Assembly (NCBI GenBank): GCA_028753945.1
Contig: JAPNXP010000006.1
Coordinates: 2,480,001 to 2,544,000 of the forward strand
Direction: 5' to 3'
DNA length: 64,000 bases
Origin: Hexactinellida sp. DTS-2022
Taxonomy: Eukaryota > Porifera > Hexactinellida
Made by a program: the position numbers and the translations under genes. Each line of letters starts with the position of its first letter. Position 1 is the first letter of the stretch. Positions 10,682 through 21,884 of this stretch are shown here, one piece after another. The notes below the pieces were generated by a model that searched no databases, had not been told where the DNA came from, and was given only the letters and a program-made list of their open reading frames with translations.

Positions 10682-12411
10682 CACAGTGGGCCAATAAGGG
10701 GAAGTAGGTGTATTTTTCATACTCACTAATATAGGGCATATTATAATTATCGAATTAAGCATTGTCTAAAACCTAGAATGCGAAGTTTATCAAGTCCTAT
10801 GACTTCAAAATTTTGAATACAATGAGTCTGAGTGAATGATGTCATATAATTGGAATTAGAGATTGAATATTGCGGTTTCACAATCGGAAAGATTCTATTT
10901 ATAAAGTCGTTCTGCATAGTATAATGATTGAAACTGAATAGGTATTTCATTTTCTAAGTATTCAAGCTTAATCTCATTGCTATAATGGGAATGCTTATGA
11001 ATGCTATTCAACATAAAATTTGATATCTAATTTACGGTTTTACTCCGGATCGGACACAAATTTATTTGCCAATATACACTAACCGGCCAAAAGTATTTGA
11101 ACAGCAATAATTTGTATTCAAACATTTGAGGTTATACTAGCATAATAACATTAGTAGATACTACAAAATGGCTATTTACATGAAACGATATGTAAAGTAT
11201 AGTAAAACAGCAAAATTTTCGATTTTACATTTTTATGGAGGCGTTAAAATCATTAAATATATAATTAGCTAATTAAATAATTAATTTGTGATCATTAAGA
11301 TGCAATGTTAATGTATTAATTCTGATGGAAGATTTGAATTCCACATGGTTAAATTACTCTAAGTGAATAATTTCAAAACAATCCGATTATTTTCTACTGT
11401 GATACAGCCACATTTCATTTTGTGCCACTTATGCCACAAGTGGCACGTGGCAGAAACACTTATGCCACTTCGTCGATATTTTCTAAATTGAATTGAAATC
11501 ACAATATTTTGTAATGTATATCTATGATAATATATTTATAGTCATTTCAGAGTAGTTTAGATAGCCGTTAATTAGTTATCAGAAGAGTATTGTGTGTGCA
11601 TTATTACATCCCTATTGTTCAAATACTTTTGGCTGGTTAGTGTAGTTGGAAATTATGTCTTGGGTGCTCTTGGGTAGGAGATTTTATGTTTTCTAATAGT
11701 AATTTATCATCTTAACTTTAGTTTAAGATAATTTTCAGGCCCGCACAAAGGCGCACAGTATATAATTTATTCAATTTGGTATTGGCCTCTAATGAATCTC
11801 GTAAAAATGAGTAAAAATAAAATAATTGATTGTAGTACATTTTTTGATTATTTCAAATAACTGATGGTCTATAATGAGCAACGAAGAAGCATCTAATCAT
11901 TTGAATACAAAATTAGCATTCAGCGCATCAACCTATGAACACATCCAGGCTTTTGAAACTCCGGTAAGTAACATTTATAAGATTCGGAGGGGATTTAATG
12001 AACTAGCTATTATTCCCAATATACAACAAAGCTATAAAAAACGATCTAAGGTCCCAAAGAGTAGTTGTACTTGCGATAATGACACTCAGTAACCATCTAT
12101 CCTCTTTGTATCCAATGTAATATATTGTTTTCCAGGCATTTGACTAGGCTTTCATTATTTTTTCCCATTGTTTAAGTTTTTTATCAAATATCATGGGTGA
12201 CTAATAAAAGATTGTTAACAAACCAAAATTTAGTTTTTCATAAAATTAGAACAAATTACCCAAAACTCAACTTTAGAGACTACATACATAATTTTTGATG
12301 ATGCCATTCAATTCCCTGCTATCAATAACCTATATGTCAATAATACTTCACAAGTGGCTATCTGCTAACAGAATGCCTATTTCCGCTAAACTGTCTTTTT
12401 GGCCCACTGTG
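10682..12411. mobile_element. Non-autonomous element with CACAGTGGGCCAA ends
   Basis: The left end reads cacagtgggccaataagg, and the reverse complement of the right end reads cacagtgggccaaaaag. The right end is followed by tatag, and the left CG run is preceded by tatag, giving a possible 5-bp duplication separated from the left end by the microsatellite. The terminal heptamer CACAGTG equals the V(D)J signal heptamer, and Transib ends are of the form CACnRTG. The interior holds a nested Tc1-like MITE and no transposase. Assignment to the RAG1/Transib group is inference. Confidence 0.55.
11077..11642. mobile_element. Tc1/mariner-type MITE
   Basis: The 27-bp inverted ends (cactaaccggccaaaagt... 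on the left) are nearly perfect, with TA duplicated on both sides (11075-11076, 11643-11644). The end sequence is typical of Tc1/mariner. The interior is non-coding and contains gtgccacttatgccacaagtg near 11420-11445. Confidence 0.8.
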
Positions 12412-13273
12412 TATAGGTATAGTAAATAGTTGACTACTTTGATAATATTATTATCATACTTATGCGATTGACGTAAGCTAAATACATCACGAATAGAAAT
12501 AACTGATGGAAGTCAAACTGGATTAATCAAGTATGTAATTTCGGAAATAATATAGGTGAAGATTAAATCATCAAACCTTAATATGAGCAATGACACAGCA
12601 ATGGAGGTTACATTTTTGTTATTGCCTGGTTCAGATAACTGTGAAAATTATAAAAATTTCTGGACACATGCAATACATTCTGTTTCACAATGTGACAAAA
12701 TTATTTGTCGATTGAACCAAAAGTGTAAGAGCTAAATCAAAATTAGTTCCTTCGTGACGTCACATTCCCATAAATTGGTATACTTGTGTCTCATTGTATG
12801 TTGTGTTATCATCTAAAATTGTGGGCTAATCGAATAAAAACTGAAAGAGTTATTCCCAAATATGTGCGTTTATGACGTCATAATCCCGTTATTTCTTTTA
12901 GAAACCAATAGATCGTTGACGCTGTACAAAATTACCCCTGTCATAGCCTACTATACATAAGGCCTCACAGTAAAGTATGAAATTTGGACCAGGGATCGGT
13001 CGCCGGCGGGAAAAGAAAATTGTGTTACTAGTGCTTTATTTCAAATTTGGTGACCTATTTCTTAAAAATAGCAAGTCCAATAATAGTCACTGTCAGGGAT
13101 AGCTCATGTTAATATTAGTTGCCCATATATTGAATATTTACCTATTATATCAGTTGACATTTACTCTACTTGTATATGATTTGAATAAGAGCTGCATGCA
13201 TAAACACAAAATTAATCATGTAATTATCTACCAAATAAGATACTACAATAAAATAGAGAGAAAAAATTCGAAA

Positions 13274-13304
13274 TTATGCCGTAAGACTAAGACTTACGGC
13301 ATAA
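13274..13304. repeat. Hairpin, 12-bp arms
   Basis: ttatgccgtaag and its reverse complement are separated by seven bases. It abuts the next palindrome near the left end of the P-like element. Confidence 0.8.
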
Positions 13305-13365
13305 AAAGTTCAATACTTAATTCTTCACTTACGGCGTAAGTGAAGAATTAATTATTGAACTTTTT
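13303..13365. repeat. Near-perfect palindrome, 30-bp arms
   Basis: The arms from aaaaagttcaata to attgaacttttt fold with one mismatch around a three-base centre (ggc). The core cttacggcgtaag echoes the adjacent hairpin. Confidence 0.85.
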
Positions 13366-13394
13366 CAATTTCCGCTTTTCTAGTCCTTTTAGAG

Positions 13395-13537
13395 CAGCGT
13401 TTCTCAACCCGGGTACTCGGCACCCCTGGGGGGGCACGAGGCCTTCGCCACGAGGCTTTTTATTGAAGGGTAGGGGGCCAGAGGTACTGAAGGTCTCGGT
13501 AGGGGGGCCACGGACCATTAAAGGTTGAGAACCACTG
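13395..13537. mobile_element. hAT MITE with 8-bp duplication
   Basis: The ends cagcgtttctcaacc and ggttgagaaccactg are inverted, and ttttagag is duplicated on both sides (13387-13394, 13538-13545). Ends of this form and 8-bp duplications are typical of hAT elements. It sits just after the C-terminal end of the P-like transposase frame. Confidence 0.85.
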
Positions 13538-13541
13538 TTTT

Positions 13542-16500
13542 AGAGCAACGCTGGAATTATAGTTTTTAACTTTATTTGCGATTAAACAATTTCCTTCAAT
13601 CCAAATATGCCTAGATAGAATTGAATAGCCGTTTACAATACAAGAAGGACAAGTTGTTCTCCAGCCGTCATGACCATCCCCCATGACATGACCACTATCA
13701 ACATCAATTAAGAAGCTTGAAGCAAGATCCATTAAAATCTTTCTAGATGGTCCTTCTACGAATAAATCCATCAGATCACTATTGCTTTCGATAATAGTGA
13801 GTACCTTCCAGACAATAATCATATATTCCAATACAAGCTCAGAAGGATACTTCAAACCACCGCGATCAGTAAGCTGTAGTAGTTTATACTGGGGTCCGAA
13901 TGATTCATATAATAGAAAATCTTTGTCAAAGATTAACTTATCTCGACATATATGGCAAGGTGGGGAACGCTTTAGGTATTGGTGTGCAGCATACCCAGCA
14001 ATAAAAGCTAATGACTGGAGTGTTTGGGTATTACACTAATGACTGATAGATCTGATAATTCTTCAAGGAAAGGATCAAGGTCGATCTCGGTATCGGAAGG
14101 TGGACAATCAACAGGTGAGAAAGAGTTAATGAATTCCTGCATAATAAAATTAGCGGATTTTGCCTGGGAAGTAGAAAATAGATTCAATATATTAGAAATC
14201 TTCAGACGACGTTCAACTTCTAAGATTTGAAGATATTAAACATGGTAATTTGCTCCAGAAATCATACGATAAAGTCCAAAGTGATGCTCTAATGGATCTG
14301 TCTGTAAAAGGATGTTAAAAGAATATCCAGATTTCTCGGTCAGATAATTAGATATTTGAGGTAACATAATGCAAGCATGTCTAAAGCTTGTAAAAGTTTG
14401 TTTGCTTAATTTTCCATCTTTTGCAGGAAGTGATTCCCAAGCATCTAACCAATGGGCTATCCTGGATAAAAAAGTAAAGCATTAGTCATTAACTGTGAAT
14501 GGGCGACAGGAAGAATAATTTAATCGAACATGCTTATATGTCACATTAACATTGAACATACTCCATAAAGAGAGCATAATTTTGACAAAGCTGGAGGTAT
14601 TTGTTTTAAATGCATCACAACGTTGGTCGTTTTGAATGGCTAAAGCAGCAATCGTGGATTCATGGATTACTTTCGACACTAATTTAAAATTTTTACGTTC
14701 TAAGACTGAAGGATAACATGATTTCATTGTTAGACGCGGGGCTAATTTCGCCAGACTTTGCTTCTCAGAGTTATAGAGGATGCGTATATCTTGAAAAGAA
14801 GCACAGCACAATCTTAATGGATTAGAACAAGAATCGATTCGAATATCATTAAAATCGGGATAAATCTAACATCTGTTATCTGACTTCAGATTCAACCAAT
14901 TGTTTCGTATCGTTTTTAAATGTGGACAAAATCGAAAATTAGAAAAAGATGCCTATTAACATCATAAAAGGATGGGGTACACAAGTTTCAAGCTTACCAA
15001 CAGGAGAGAACAGCTTGAATAACTTCACATTAAGGGGATAGTTGTCAGTTGAGATGATGTCGATAAATAAACCACAACGCTCTATACCTTCAACACAAGA
15101 TGTTATAATGGGAAATATTTTTTCTGCTGAAAGAGATGCACAATGTAAAGACAAACAAGAGTAGACCATTTTTTCTGAAGACTTGAAACCATAATAGCTA
15201 ATACAGTTTTAATTGGATCTTCTGGACTTAGATTAGAACCATATATCTTGCCTCCTTTGAATGATATATCCGATTTTACGTGTATTTCATCCATTTGAAT
15301 AATAATATGTTTCTCAGCTTCAGAGAAAGAATGGGTCGCTTGCTTAAGGAAAGGAAAGAATTCTCGCTCAAGTCCAAAAGAAAAATATAACTTTTACAAA
15401 GTATTGAAATGAGGAAGAGATAGACAAGGCATTTGCTGAAGATATTTATAACAAGCTGGAGAAATCAAGTGTGTTTTAAGAGCCAAAACTTGTGTGAGGA
15501 TGTTATACCTACGCCTGTTCTTGGGTACAAGACTGTTTTCTAACTGACATTGATGAACTGAAGCCTGGAAATTTCGGGGCAATAAGCTAACTATAAATCA
15601 ACATTAGATGTATGTAAATTGTTAATAACTCGTTCAATATAATCTTTGGCCAAAGATAAATTGCAAGCATTCGCATTAATGATCTTGGATTCATTGGAGA
15701 GTTTATATGGACGAGGCGATCCAGAAATCTCACTGAGAATTAATTCAATTTGTCGTATATCGCTTATAGAGCAGAGCGAAAGTGGTAAAATTTCTCCATT
15801 GTGAAAGGCTCTAACAGATAAGTCGAAAGATACTAATAAATACGTATTCACTATGATATTGTTTTCTGCTAAAATAGGGAGCATATAAAGTATGCTATAT
15901 TCACCTGGATACCAAAATTACCATGTTTTGGGTATAGAAGCAAAGATAACTTATCTTGCACATCCTGGAAACTGTTGATTTTGAACTTCTCTTTCTCCTC
16001 GCTCTATGATGTCAGGCTACAGGGGCGTGCTGGCCATTCATGGCAGGCGGAAATCCCCCCGGGCCCCTCGCCCGGACCACTCGGAAGTTGTTTATCGTGG
16101 GCCTATAGGGCCCACGAAAAGATTTCGGGCCCTTTGGGAAGATAATTGGACCCAGCACTCCTCTGTCAGGTTAAGTGTAAAAGTTTTGTTGAGTGGTTCT
16201 TCATCTTTAGAGTCGAGGGACACGCCTGCGCTTTCTGGTGGTAGTAGGTTGCGAATGGATAGATGAATGGCCTGGTAGAAAAGCTGGAATGGCACCTTGT
16301 TTTAGCCTGGGGTTGACTCTTGGAATTTCACGAAAAGTACCATCTCCATTTGGAATTTTGTGGGTGTATTCAATATCCTCCTCGAGAAAATGCTTCACAC
16401 AGACGTAAACCCACTTGAAGCAATGTAAATCATCTCTCCGAAGAGCCCTAATCCTTGTGTGCCTGAGTTCATCTGGTTTCATTGGTAGTTTGAAGACTGG

Positions 16501-16568
16501 GACATGTTAATCTAATTTGTAGTTACTCCTAGTCTCCTACATCCGAAAACGGAGCAACTGTTCGGCAT
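13542..16568 (-). pseudogene. P-like THAP9-type transposase, broken
   Basis: The N-terminus (from 16568) reads MPNSCSVFGCRR, the first Cys pair of a THAP finger. A frameshift follows, and the finger resumes as VFKLPMKPDELRHTRIRALR, FKWVYVCVKHFLEEDIEYT and GAIPAFLPG. After a MITE the body continues: LISPACYKYLQQMPCLSLPH (about 15460), MDEIHVKSDISFKGGKIYGS with its catalytic Asp (about 15290), CVPHPF (about 14965), SLAKLAPRLTMKSCYPS (about 14740), a stretch around 14350 resembling the LQTDPLEHHFGLYR motif, CHICRDKLIF and QLTDRGGLKYPSE near 13850-13960. This order is that of THAP9 and Drosophila P transposases, which cut and paste DNA through an RNase H-like fold. Many stops and shifts make it inactive. 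The copy at 18.4-19.6 kb shares most of these motifs. Confidence 0.8.
16020..16165. mobile_element. GC-rich hAT MITE inside the P-like transposase
   Basis: The ends caggggcgtgctgg and ccagcactcctctg are inverted with two differences. tcaggcta/tcaggtta flank it as an 8-bp duplication with one change. It separates the THAP finger from the transposase body. Confidence 0.7.
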
Positions 16569-17039
16569 TGGTAATTTGAAAAGCTAATAGTATAAATCAA
16601 ATGATTAGTATATGTATCGTGAGTCTTGGAGCAACAGAAGCGAACAACATACACTGAACATAATAAATACGATTTTTTTTGCAATGAAGGCTATTTAACA
16701 TAATCCATTTAAAAACAAAAAATATTTTTGCGGTCAGTACACAAATTTTTCTCAATTTATGACAGTGACTAATTATTGGACTTGCTATTTTAAGAAATAA
16801 GTCACCAAATTTGAAATAAAATATTAGTAACACAATTTTCGTTTCCCGCCGGCGACCGCATCCCTGGTCCAAATATCATACTTTACTGTGAGACCTTATG
16901 TATAGTAGGCTATGCCCCTGTATACAAATTTTCAGCTTTCTAGGACTCGTAGTCTTACCAATTAATTCTGGACAAACACACAAACAAACAGACAACAATT
17001 CTGTTTTTAATATATAGATTACATTTTTAGAAGCATTTT

Positions 17040-17630
17040 GATAACCACAAATATTGGTACAACTTCAGGAATAAACACCTCCAAGATTTCGTGGAGTTAG
17101 GCTAAAACGGTGTATGCACACGTCTAGAACTCGCTAAATGATGAAGATAGACCAAAAGAAACCCAAAATCGGACAATAATTGACAAAGTTACTGCCAAAA
17201 TAAGTTATAAGCCAAACCCTATGGAGGAAATTGATAACATCACAGAAGCCTTTTATACTTTAAACAATGCTATTACAGTAGTTACTCTTGTGCATACAAG
17301 CTATTCCTAATGACTACACAGCTTTATTCGTTACTAGTGACGAATGTGAGGGTTCATGTGAATTCCAATTACACTGTTCATTACGCAATCACAAATTTAT
17401 AAATCTATTTTGCTACAATTTTACTGCTTGACTCTGCAAACTTGCTATTTTCCAAATATATACCTTATATTCTAACAATAAATGACCGTTTGGAAGTAAT
17501 AATTATATAAAAAATATGGTGATAATAATGAAACATTCCTTTTTATAGACATTAATATTAGGCGGACACTACTGTATCTACAAATAGTGAAGTAACTGCT
17601 CCTGCACTTGCTATAATCGGTCATCAATTC
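17040..17630. other. AT-rich stretch, no gene seen
   Basis: This lies between the Helitron 5' end and the Harbinger remnant. I see no coding signal or terminal repeat. Confidence 0.4.
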
Positions 17631-17633
17631 TAG

Positions 17634-18363
17634 ATGGTTTATCCGTTGCGATCAACTATTCGATCACATTCCATTCCAGCTCCAACACAATTAGCTGTCA
17701 CACTACAATTTCTCGCCACCGGTTCGTTTCAAACGGTTGTCGCAACTTCACATGGGATATCCCAGGGGCGGCACACCGGTACGGCTGGTGCGGCGAGCGC
17801 CGTACCACTTCAGGATGGCCAGCTTTGCTGTACCACCTCTATCTGTTCGAAATTAAACAATTAACTGACAACTTATCCAATTAATGATTTTATGATCGTT
17901 GAACTACACTCAAATACATAGTGTTGAACCGCCGGACCACATTAGAATACAGTAAAATTCACCGCCGTACCACTTTTCGAAAGGACGTGCCGCCCCTGTA
18001 TCCCAGCCTTCAGTTTCCCGTTGTATTCGTACAGTGCAGATGCACTATGTTTTTTTTCCCGAGATTATATATTTTCCCCAAATAAATTGATTTTTCACTT
18101 GTACTCAGATGTATTGACAGGCACACATGTACCTATTTTGCACCTCCCTGTAACGAAGATCTATTTGTCAACAGGAAAAACTTTCACTCTATCAATGTCC
18201 AAGCAATATGCGATAGCGATTTAAAATTTATTGATATTGTCACCAAATGGCCTGGATGCACTCATGATGCCTTTATTTGGAGTCAGTCAGGTATCAATCG
18301 AAGGATCGCTAGTGGAGATATACCCACTGTCAAAGGATGGTTCCTCATCGATAGTGGATAACT
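17634..18363 (+). pseudogene. PIF/Harbinger (HARBI1-like) nuclease fragment
   Basis: The first part reads IPAPTQLAVTLQFLATGSFQ and HGISQ, a 236-bp MITE intervenes, and then PSVSRCIRTV resumes. In HARBI1-like nucleases the run is FLATGSFQ...GISQPSVSR, so the MITE interrupts a codon-level continuous gene. Further on are NEDLFVNRKNFHSINVQ, VTKWPG-THDAFIWSQSGI and GWFLIDSG, the DDE nuclease core including the Asp before the Gly. It stops at 18361, just before a P-like fossil. Frameshifts and stops show it is inactive. Harbinger elements also need a Myb-like partner, and such a gene lies at 29.6-33.3 kb, though nothing ties the two together directly. Confidence 0.75.
17763..17998. mobile_element. 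MITE with CAGGGGCGGCAC ends, 5-bp duplication
   Basis: The ends caggggcggcac and gtgccgcccctg are perfectly inverted, flanked by tatcc (17758-17762, 17999-18003). Removing the element and one tatcc restores the Harbinger frame GISQPSVSR, which confirms the borders. The element at 40243-40689 has similar ends and also a 5-bp duplication. Confidence 0.85.
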
Positions 18364-18429
18364 AGAGAATGTGGGTATTTACAAGAAGAGAAGGAGATAT
18401 AATGTTATTTTCACTTTCCCAAATTTCAG

Positions 18430-19610
18430 AACATTAAGTTGGATTACTGTGTGTATCCTGTTCAAGTTTACTCAGCATGTTTTAGTGATGTGCTTCTCCT
18501 CTATAATTTAGAGAAAGAATCCTTAGCTAAGTTAGCTCCTAGCTTGACTATCAAGCTTGTTATCCTTCTGCTATTGAGCGCCAAAATATGAAACTTGTTT
18601 TGAAAGTATTCAACGAATTAACTGTTTACAGAATGAACTCCGTAACCAAGAAGACAGAAACAATACACACGACTTTGTTGAAATACTTCTTCAAATTTGG
18701 AACTTTTCAACATAAATTCCCCACTTAAAGGTAAACGTTTGAATGATGATATCTCAAGACCTCTAACATACCAGGACGAACGATTTTCATTCTTAGCTTG
18801 TGTTGTTATTTGGTTAGAGACTTGGCTGGCATTGCCAGGAAATGTAGGAAAGTTAAGTAAACAAACGTTTACCTGTTTTAAACAGTCTTGTACTGTATTA
18901 CCTCAGATAACTAAGCATTTAACTGGATTTTGTGGATTTAACTATCTTTTGACATCCTTTTTACAGACAGATCCATTGGAACATCACTTTGGCCTATATC
19001 GTATGATGTCAGGTTCAAACTATCATATCTCGTATCGTAAATCCTTGAAACTGAACGCCGCCTCAAGCTATCCAACATATTAAAGATTTTTGCTTCACAA
19101 CAAGATTGTGGCTTATAATTAATTCAGACACTTATTGATTCATACTCATCCCTTGATACGAATAATGGCGATGAAATCGATGTCCAACTAGTCTGGGATG
19201 AAATTGATGATCTAACTTCCATTGAATGTAGTTTACAGACTCTTCTCTCAATTGTTTTTATTGCTGGTTATGCAGTACATAAATATATTTTTTAAACTCA
19301 GTCCTGTCATGTTTGCATTGATCTTTTGACCATTGACAAATACTTTATCTTTGATGAAGATTCACAACCCGAGTTCAGGGTTTTGCAATTAACTGACCGT
19401 GGTGGCCTAAAGTATACATCTGAGTTTATCCTCGAATCTATAGTACTTTATGGAAGACGTTAATTGCAATTGAAGCAAAGACAACTTGTTGGCGATATTG
19501 ATGCAAGGATCATGCAGAAAATTATTGTGGAAGTAACTTTGATATTATTAGAAGAGACTGATACCATTGCTAAATAGAGTTGCATTTATTGTGGTGTCTC
19601 TATTTTGAAT
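18430..19610 (+). pseudogene. Second P-like transposase fossil (C-terminal half)
   Basis: Motifs in order are YNLEKESLAKLAPSLTIK, CYPSAIERQNMKLV, DERFSFLACVVIWLETWLAL, FKQSCTVLPQITKHL, LQTDPLEHHFGLYRMMSG, IAGYAVHKYI, SCHVCIDLL and LQLTDRGGLKYTSEFILES. The order and wording match the minus-strand copy at 13.5-16.5 kb and the C-terminal half of THAP9-type transposases. The longest open stretch is 18697-19083. The N-terminal THAP finger and first catalytic Asp are absent, since a Harbinger remnant abuts it. Stops break the frame repeatedly. No terminal repeat was located. Confidence 0.75.
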
Positions 19611-19913
19611 ATCCTAAAAAATCTTATTTTCACTTTCGCCAGCTGTTTACTAGCTAACAAGGTTAAAAATAATAACTCCGCTTTTGCATCTAAAGGAATA
19701 GAAAAGCGAAAACTGAAGAAGTTCTCACATTAATGAAATACACCAGAAGGCCACTCTTCTATTAATATTTTTGTTATTATTATTGTTATTTGAACCCACA
19801 TTATTCTTTATGTATTCTTATCGTTGTTGTTAAGTAAGCAATAAAGACTCAATAGAGAAAATCTATTAATTTACTAGAATTATTTATTATAACAGATTAA
19901 TTTCTAAAAGAAG

Positions 19914-20654
19914 TTGAAAACATTGAACTGTGTTTATCACTTTCTCATCGTACACTACTTCATCCATGGTACATGTGATGGTAGGCCTTATATAAAGTTG
20001 GCTATGCTCATGGATTTATTTCTAAAACTGCAACGAAAAAAGCAATTCGTTAACAACCTGTATGAGCATGTCAAAGCGTTCATTAACAATTTACAATTAT
20101 TTCATCAACAATTTATCTTGAAAAAGGTTGTACATTTCTAAACCTTATCTACAAGAAATAGTGAAACAGTGTACCATGTTAAGTATTCAGCACTGATCAA
20201 CAACTTAATGAATGAATTTGATCTAAGATTTTCGGACTTTAGTGACAGATATAATGAAATGAAGTTGTTTGAAGATCCGTTTGAAACTGATGCCACTAAT
20301 GCCCCTGATATGTTCCAACTAGAACTAATTGAAATCCAAAATAGTTCTGAGAAAAAGAGAGCTTTTGCAGAGACTGACCTTGTGACATTTTATGGTAAAT
20401 ATGTTCAATCAGATCTATTTCCTAATTTATCGCAACACGCTCTTAAATTTATTTCCCTATTTGGTAGCACATATTCCTGTGAACACCTTTTCTCAATGAT
20501 GAAAAATGTCAAAAGCAAATCTAGATCACTCCTAACAGACAATCATCTATCAGGAATCTTACGGATTGCGACATCAAGTGTACGAGAAGACATTGACTAT
20601 TTGTGCAAAGAAAACAATGTCAAATATCGCATTAGATTAGTTTTTTATAATTAA
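19914..20654 (+). pseudogene. hAT transposase, C-terminal part
   Basis: The first stretch (to 20141) contains LKLQRKKQFVNNLYEHVKAF and NNLQLFHQQF. The second (20169-20654) ends with the hAT dimerisation region: FPNLSQHALKFISLFGS, YSCEHLFSMMKN, SRSLLTDNHLSGILRIATS. These are close to SCAND3/ZBED/GTF2IRD2-type hAT (Charlie-like) proteins. A stop separates the two parts and the N-terminal BED finger and first catalytic Asp are missing, so it is a 5'-truncated relic. The tail region 20655-20838 is GC-richer and ends ggttgaacaagcctg, which fits a hAT right end (reverse complement caggcttgttcaacc). A left end was not found. Confidence 0.75.
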
Positions 20655-20819
20655 ATAAAATATGTAGTGATCTTCCTAAAGTGTCTCATATATGATCTTC
20701 CGGACCGCGTTAACGCCATTCCCAAATTAATGTCAGTCATCATGCTACCTTGGCATGTCTTAGGTCGTGCGGCCCTCAGGTAGCTCAAGGATCCCTTAAT
20801 GGGCCCGCGAACCAAAAAG

Positions 20820-20837
20820 GTTGAACAAGCCTGGTTT
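20820..20837. repeat. Putative hAT right terminal repeat
   Basis: The reverse complement begins caggcttgttcaacc, a Charlie-type hAT terminus, and sits downstream of the hAT frame. Its partner end and the 8-bp duplication are not visible. Confidence 0.5.
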
Positions 20838-21239
20838 AAACCTTTTTATTTCTCCTGAATTTCAATAAAATATCCTAGATTTCTGACGACTTATGGTTAC
20901 TAGCCTACCAATAGAATAGCTAAAAGAAATAATCACAACGATTAAAATATTTCTAAATGTATCATACTTAAACTAGAAGAATGTCTAGAAAGAGATATAC
21001 ATATATTTTTAACATAAATAAATGGTAAACTATTTTTTCAATCAGTTTTGATTGTATTAGCCAATTACTTTTGGGGGCCTCCTTTTTCCCCACACAGCCG
21101 CCCTATCCTCACCATTCATACAGTGGAAACCGCATATCTATATCCATTCAATCGGGACCAATTTTTTAAGTTAATTAGCCTTCGTTCCTATGTGTGTAAC
21201 GACATAAAAGAAATAGCATCGCATTCCATAAGTCTTGTA

Positions 21240-21783
21240 ATTCGTGATCAGCATTGATACGACAGGTTGATAGTGGTCGAAGTAGATTTGGATATAAAGG
21301 ATGGCTTTAGGGTTATCTGTGGTTCTGTGTAAACTCCAACGCACCTCGCGAATTATTTCGTTGTGTAGAAGTTATTGGCAATGTACACATCGGCATCAAG
21401 AATAGAAGAAGCTGCATAAATTCCAAATCTGTTCTCCAAATGGATTCACGACTCATAAGTCTTTGTGTGCTAAGGTATTCACACGGTGTCGTTCGTTTGG
21501 TTTTAAAATACCATCCTAGTTTCCTTGTTCCTTCACTGGCGAGAAAGCGAGAGATGATGGAGCGAAGATGTAGGTGGCTGTTTTGACTAACAGTAATCAA
21601 TTTGGATATGCATTGAAATAGACAATTATCATCTCCTTCGATACGCTTGCAAGGTTCAAAATCGCTAAGTAACTTCCCAACGCTATTAATTGGTTGTCTG
21701 CAAACTGATTCAAATGATATCCCAAACATATCGCATTTACTACGCTGCCAATTTTCATCTATCACAGTGATCCTTGGGTCCAC
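21240..21783 (-). pseudogene. OTU-type cysteine protease domain, frameshifted
   Basis: From MDPRITVIDENWQRSKCDMF at 21783, the minus frame reaches RIEGDDNCLFQCISKLIT, the OTU nucleophile motif with Cys after GDxN. It continues HLHLRSIISRFLASEG and IWRTDLEF. A one-base shift near 21415 then leads to IYAASSILDADVYIANN, matching the W-G-x-x-x-E-x-x-A-A-A-x-x-L block of OTU proteases. The last part, RWSLHRT, ILYIQIYFDHYQPV, supplies the catalytic His. Both catalytic residues are therefore visible. OTU proteases remove ubiquitin, and OTU domains are also carried by some DNA transposons. The neighbours upstream on the same strand are an unknown spliced gene and an integrase C-terminus. One frameshift means the present copy is probably inactive. 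Confidence 0.75.
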
Positions 21784-21884
21784 CGGTGTGTCGTATGGAC
21801 TATGAAGTGGAACTGCGTCGTGAAGTGATTCTCATAGCATTGTGTTCAGATACTGCATTCTCGAAAATATCAATTTGTTTATAA

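Larger units (their letters stand above)
12942..16914 (-). mobile_element. P-like (THAP9-type) DNA transposon, ~4 kb
   Basis: Long inverted ends start catagcctactatacataa and run about 150 bp with a few differences (12942-13100 and 16765-16914). The direct repeat cccctgt flanks the element (12935-12941, 16915-16921) inside Helitron H8, and other Helitron copies show the uninterrupted site. P elements make 8-bp duplications, and one further base may have changed. Inside are a broken THAP transposase, two hairpins and two hAT MITEs. The THAP elements at 23.6 and 39.3 kb have related ends. Confidence 0.8.
12455..17018 (-). mobile_element. Helitron H8, split by a P-like element
   Basis: The pieces 12455-12941 and 16915-17018 together match H1 in reverse. 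The minus-strand 5' end is tctatatattaaaaacag (from 17018), and the inner part shares cgttatttc, gacgtcataatcccg and tgtgtctcattgtatg with 4920-5060. The 3' end is missing. The gap between the pieces is exactly the element at 12942-16914. Confidence 0.65.

Noticed and set aside
7700-10682. A RAG2-like (kelch or PHD) partner next to the RAG1-like fossils
   Set aside because: I found no kelch GG-Y-W pattern or PHD Cys/His series near either fossil.
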